In this document: positions 61,451 through 64,000 of the stretch, piece after piece
Position numbering within the stretch: position 1 is the first letter of the stretch
Layout: every line of letters begins with the position of its first letter
Source: Sindora glabra
Lineage: Eukaryota > Streptophyta > Magnoliopsida > Fabales > Fabaceae
Assembly: GCA_020226215.1 (NCBI GenBank)
Contig: CM035234.1
Span: 48,425,275-48,489,274, forward strand
DNA: 64,000 nucleotides
Direction of reading: 5' to 3'
The notes under the pieces: generated by a model
What the model saw: the letters and a program-made list of their open reading frames with translations, nothing else
Told to the model about the DNA's origin: nothing
Database searches by the model: none
Program-made: the position numbers and the translations under genes

Positions 61451-61640
61451 GATGATATTTAATTCATAGAATCATACATTCCTAGGAATTTTGATATTCT
61501 TGAGATTGTGATTCCTGAGAATTTAATTCTTGGAAATGTGATATTATCATATTTGATTCATTAAAAATATTTTTATGGATGTTACAATATTAGATTTTAA
61601 TTTATTTTTATATTTTTAAAAATATTATCAAATTTCTAAA
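61451..61640. mobile_element. Fragment related to the Harbinger-like element at 28445-30515
   Basis: Preceded by TTA (61448-61450), it begins GATGATATTTAATTCATAGA. This corresponds to the inner-facing end AGAGGTATTTAGTTCATTAA of the 2.07-kb element, and the following blocks (ATTCCTAGGAATTTT, TTGAGATTGTGATTCC, TTCTTGGAAATGTGA) resemble the same end. The right limit is not defined. Confidence 0.5.
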
Positions 61641-62258
61641 AATATCCTTATAAAAATTAACAAATCAATGATGGTGGTTGATAATAGGAGATGATCAATG
61701 GTGGATGGCTCAAAATTTGTTATTCTCACATGAACTCTTTCCAAACCTTTACCTAATGCTTAATACAAGCTATCAAGATTTTATTTTTTAAAGGGAAATT
61801 CCTTCTTTCTCTCAATTTCTATCTCATAAATACAGGGAATGATTTTTGTAGATCTCACTAGGAGATTTAAAATGCAATTCAAACACTCAAGGTTGTAGAG
61901 GTGTTGGCACAACAAATTTGAAGAGAGCTTTTATTTCTTTGAGGAGCACAATAAAGATTTTGAAAGATGAAGGTATTTTATGCTCTAAGTTAATGAAACT
62001 TGTTTATAGAAGAAATCTAAAGATGGCTAGTTGCTCCCTAAGTTGTCTTTTACATATAGCTTAATTGGATGAGCTTACTTATATAAGTAATGATCTTGTT
62101 TAACCGCTTTTCTTATTGAAATCTTAATTAGTTCAAAATAGCAAGTTCCTTGCTATTTCAATGAGTGCGAGAGACATGATCTTTGTCTTGGTCATTAAAT
62201 CCATGAATAGTACCTTAATATTATTCCAAAGATATTCAATAACATTACATAATGCCTA
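61641..62258. other. Non-coding spacer
   Basis: Nothing recognisable is seen. Confidence 0.45.
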
Positions 62259-62291
62259 CATTACTACAAATTATAATTTTATGATAATCAA

Positions 62292-62323
62292 TAAACATCA
62301 ATTATAAGAAAAATTGATGTTTA
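62292..62323. other. Perfect 12-bp hairpin near the CACTA end
   Basis: TAAACATCAATT - 8 bases - AATTGATGTTTA. Inverted subterminal motifs of this kind are transposase-binding sites in En/Spm elements. Confidence 0.7.
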
Positions 62324-63589
62324 TATAAATATAGTGACATTTTTGAAATTATATAGACAAATAAGATGATGGTTTCTAAAATAACTGATGTTTATAGTTA
62401 TAAGGTCACACTATAGAAAATTTCTTAGGAATTTAAGATGATGATTAACTTAAAACCATGACCTATAGTTACATTGTGATACTGTTATGTTGTGGCATTG
62501 TAGAAATTTCCACAAGAACTTAAAATGATGATTAAATTAAAAATTGACATCTATAGTTATGATGTATTACTACAGAAATTTTCTATGTGAACTTACAACA
62601 ATAATGAATTAAAATGTTAATGTCATTTTTTCATGATCAACATTTTTGAAAATAAAAGTGATATTAAAACATTAGTCATATTGATAATTGATGTCATAAG
62701 TGAATGCAAGCCATTATGTATAAAAGGGTAAAAGAACTTAAGATGTTAGTTTTTAAAACAACCGATCTTGAAATTAATTGCTCAGTGTTATTTTTATAAA
62801 TATTATCTTAACTTTATAAGTTTATTTTTTGTCAATCTAATATCATTTATTAAAGATTTTATTTTTCTAGTAAGAAATTGACATTTAATTGTTTTGTCTA
62901 CATAACTTTTATTTGCTTTTCTGTTTCCTATCACTTTTTCTTTGTGAAATCAACTTCTTGATGTCACCTCTGACATCAAAATTTCTCCTATGTGTCCTAA
63001 ACCATTACCATGTCATTTTTTCACTGAGAGTTTGCTTCATAGTTGTTCTAATAGTAATAAATTTTTCAGGTATACTTTCTTGTCTCATTTTCATTATATT
63101 TTTATATATTAAGTGATTAAATTTGTCTTTGTCTAGTTAGATGTTTATGTATTTGTATAGTAATATTGTGAGAGTCTTTTTCATCACTAAGTTTAGTATT
63201 ATACTATATATTGCATTTGGTGATGCTTTTAGGGTTAAATCACACTTAAGATGTATGATTAAGGCATGCTTTATTTAGTAGTAATATCCTTACCATTTTA
63301 ACTTGCTACCTTTAGCTTTGTATGCTTTTATGTCTTTTTAGAGGATCAAATTTATCATATCTTTAAATGATTCTAGTTTGCTTCATATTTGTGTAAATTA
63401 GTAGAGGAGTCTATAATGACCAATGTAATCTTAATTCAGTTGCTTGTCAGACAACTTATGTGTTTTGCCATGTAATTTAGTGTTGTATTTATTTTAAGGA
63501 CCAATCTTATATTTGCTACTTTGTTCATTATTAAGTAATGTTAATTATAACTTTACTATGTATTGACAATTCTTTTATAAATTTAGCAT

Positions 63590-63892
63590 ATGGAATCTTC
63601 TTAAGAAGTAGTTATCCCTACTAAAAGAAACACAAGGGGTCCCACTAACTTGATGGGCATTACCATAGTATGAACTAGAGTTGAGAGATTACTTGTTGAG
63701 TTCAATGAGAAATGGCAACTGAATGAAGAAAATGTTAACCAATTTGTTAATTATATTGGAGTGATAGTACTATCCAAAGTATTAATATATATTTCTCATT
63801 AGAAGAAAGCCCCTTAGGATTAAAAGATAACACTTGGGATAATGTCTTCCTATGTACACTTAATTTAAATAGGTTTATGCTATGGAAATGAA
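63590..63892 (+). pseudogene. Relic of an En/Spm plant transposase-family protein
   Basis: From the ATG at 63590: TKRNTRGPTNL, then VEFNEKWQLNEENVNQFVNYIGVIV. After stops and one frameshift it reads KDNTWDNVFLCTLN. The order RGPT..., VEFN...N...F..YIG, then W-x-x-V-like resembles the plant transposase (Ptta/En/Spm) family found in CACTA elements. At least three stops. The identification is by motif order, not a search. Confidence 0.5.
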
Positions 63893-64000
63893 AAACTATA
63901 TTTTTAATATACTCACATATAATTTGATATTTTATTATGTTTTTCTTTTATAAAAATCCTTTAATAGTTCAAACAATGGGTTAATGTATAGTAAAGTACT

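Larger units (their letters stand above)
62259..64000 (+). mobile_element. Left part of a decayed CACTA (En/Spm) transposon
   Basis: Begins with a CACTA-like end, CATTACTACAAATTATAATT. A subterminal block of repeated units of about 75-85 bp follows (ATAGTTATAAGGTCACACTA, ...AGATGATGATTAA..., near 62388, 62461 and 62549). A perfect hairpin lies at 62292-62323. A transposase-like relic lies at 63590-63892. The right end is outside the window, so the 3-bp target duplication cannot be checked. Confidence 0.6.

Noticed and set aside
62889..63116. 75-codon plus-strand frame, very hydrophobic
   Set aside because: The Phe/Leu/Ile-rich content fits T-rich DNA between the CACTA end and its transposase relic; no start context or homology.
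1..64000. CRISPR arrays, bacterial operons, prophage or organelle DNA
   Set aside because: No short direct repeats with unique spacers, no ribosome-binding sites with tandem genes, and all recognised proteins are plant transposon families.

Overview
The window is AT-rich nuclear DNA from a flowering plant, probably a dicot. It is dominated by nested, decayed retrotransposons. The evidence is plant-type Ty1/copia and Ty3/gypsy (Athila and Tat/Ogre) protein families, primer-binding sites matching plant tRNAs, and long stretches with no open frame. I see no intact conserved host gene. I did not identify the species.

Layout. (1) 581-20282: a minus-strand Ty1/copia element (Copia-1) with 451-bp LTRs and GTATA target duplications. 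Its integrase gene is split by a plus-strand Athila-type Ty3/gypsy element (3572-16579, about 13 kb, LTRs of about 1.48 kb, GTCAT duplications). The Athila copy keeps a recognisable gag, protease, RT, RNase H and integrase. It also has a third ORF in the env-like position, behind a probable 5'-UTR intron. All of these carry stops and frameshifts. (2) 20283-30515: AT-rich DNA holding a degenerate 60-80 bp tandem repeat, a MITE-like element with inverted ends (25260-25948), a 430-bp diverged duplication and a 2.07-kb PIF/Harbinger-like element flanked by TTA. (3) 30878-44973: a second minus-strand copia element (Copia-2, ATTAT duplications). It was later hit by two long solo LTRs, 34578-37679 and 39815-42666, and also carries a tRNA-Leu(CAA)-like relic. 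(4) 44974-52050: a 42-bp tandem repeat, the gag and 5' LTR/PBS of a Tat/Ogre-like gypsy relic on the minus strand, then a plus-strand copia relic. (5) 57060-60110: two tandem paralogues of an unrecognised small lysine-rich gene on the minus strand. The left one is broken and the right one is open with a TATA box, so this is the best host-gene candidate. (6) 61451-64000: a fragment related to the Harbinger-like element, then the start of a decayed CACTA (En/Spm) transposon with transposase-like remnants running off the window.

Order of events. The target duplications date the insertions relative to each other: Copia-1 before Athila, and Copia-2 before its two solo LTRs. By my hand count, Copia-1 LTRs differ by roughly 10% and Athila LTRs by roughly 5%, mostly transitions, which agrees with the nesting.

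The most unusual signal is a family of CACGGG/CCCGTG dyad repeats. It occurs in both Athila LTRs just before a TATA-like box, and again between pol and the third ORF just before the predicted 5'-UTR intron. This suggests a shared promoter or regulatory module. No new defence or other cellular system was seen.
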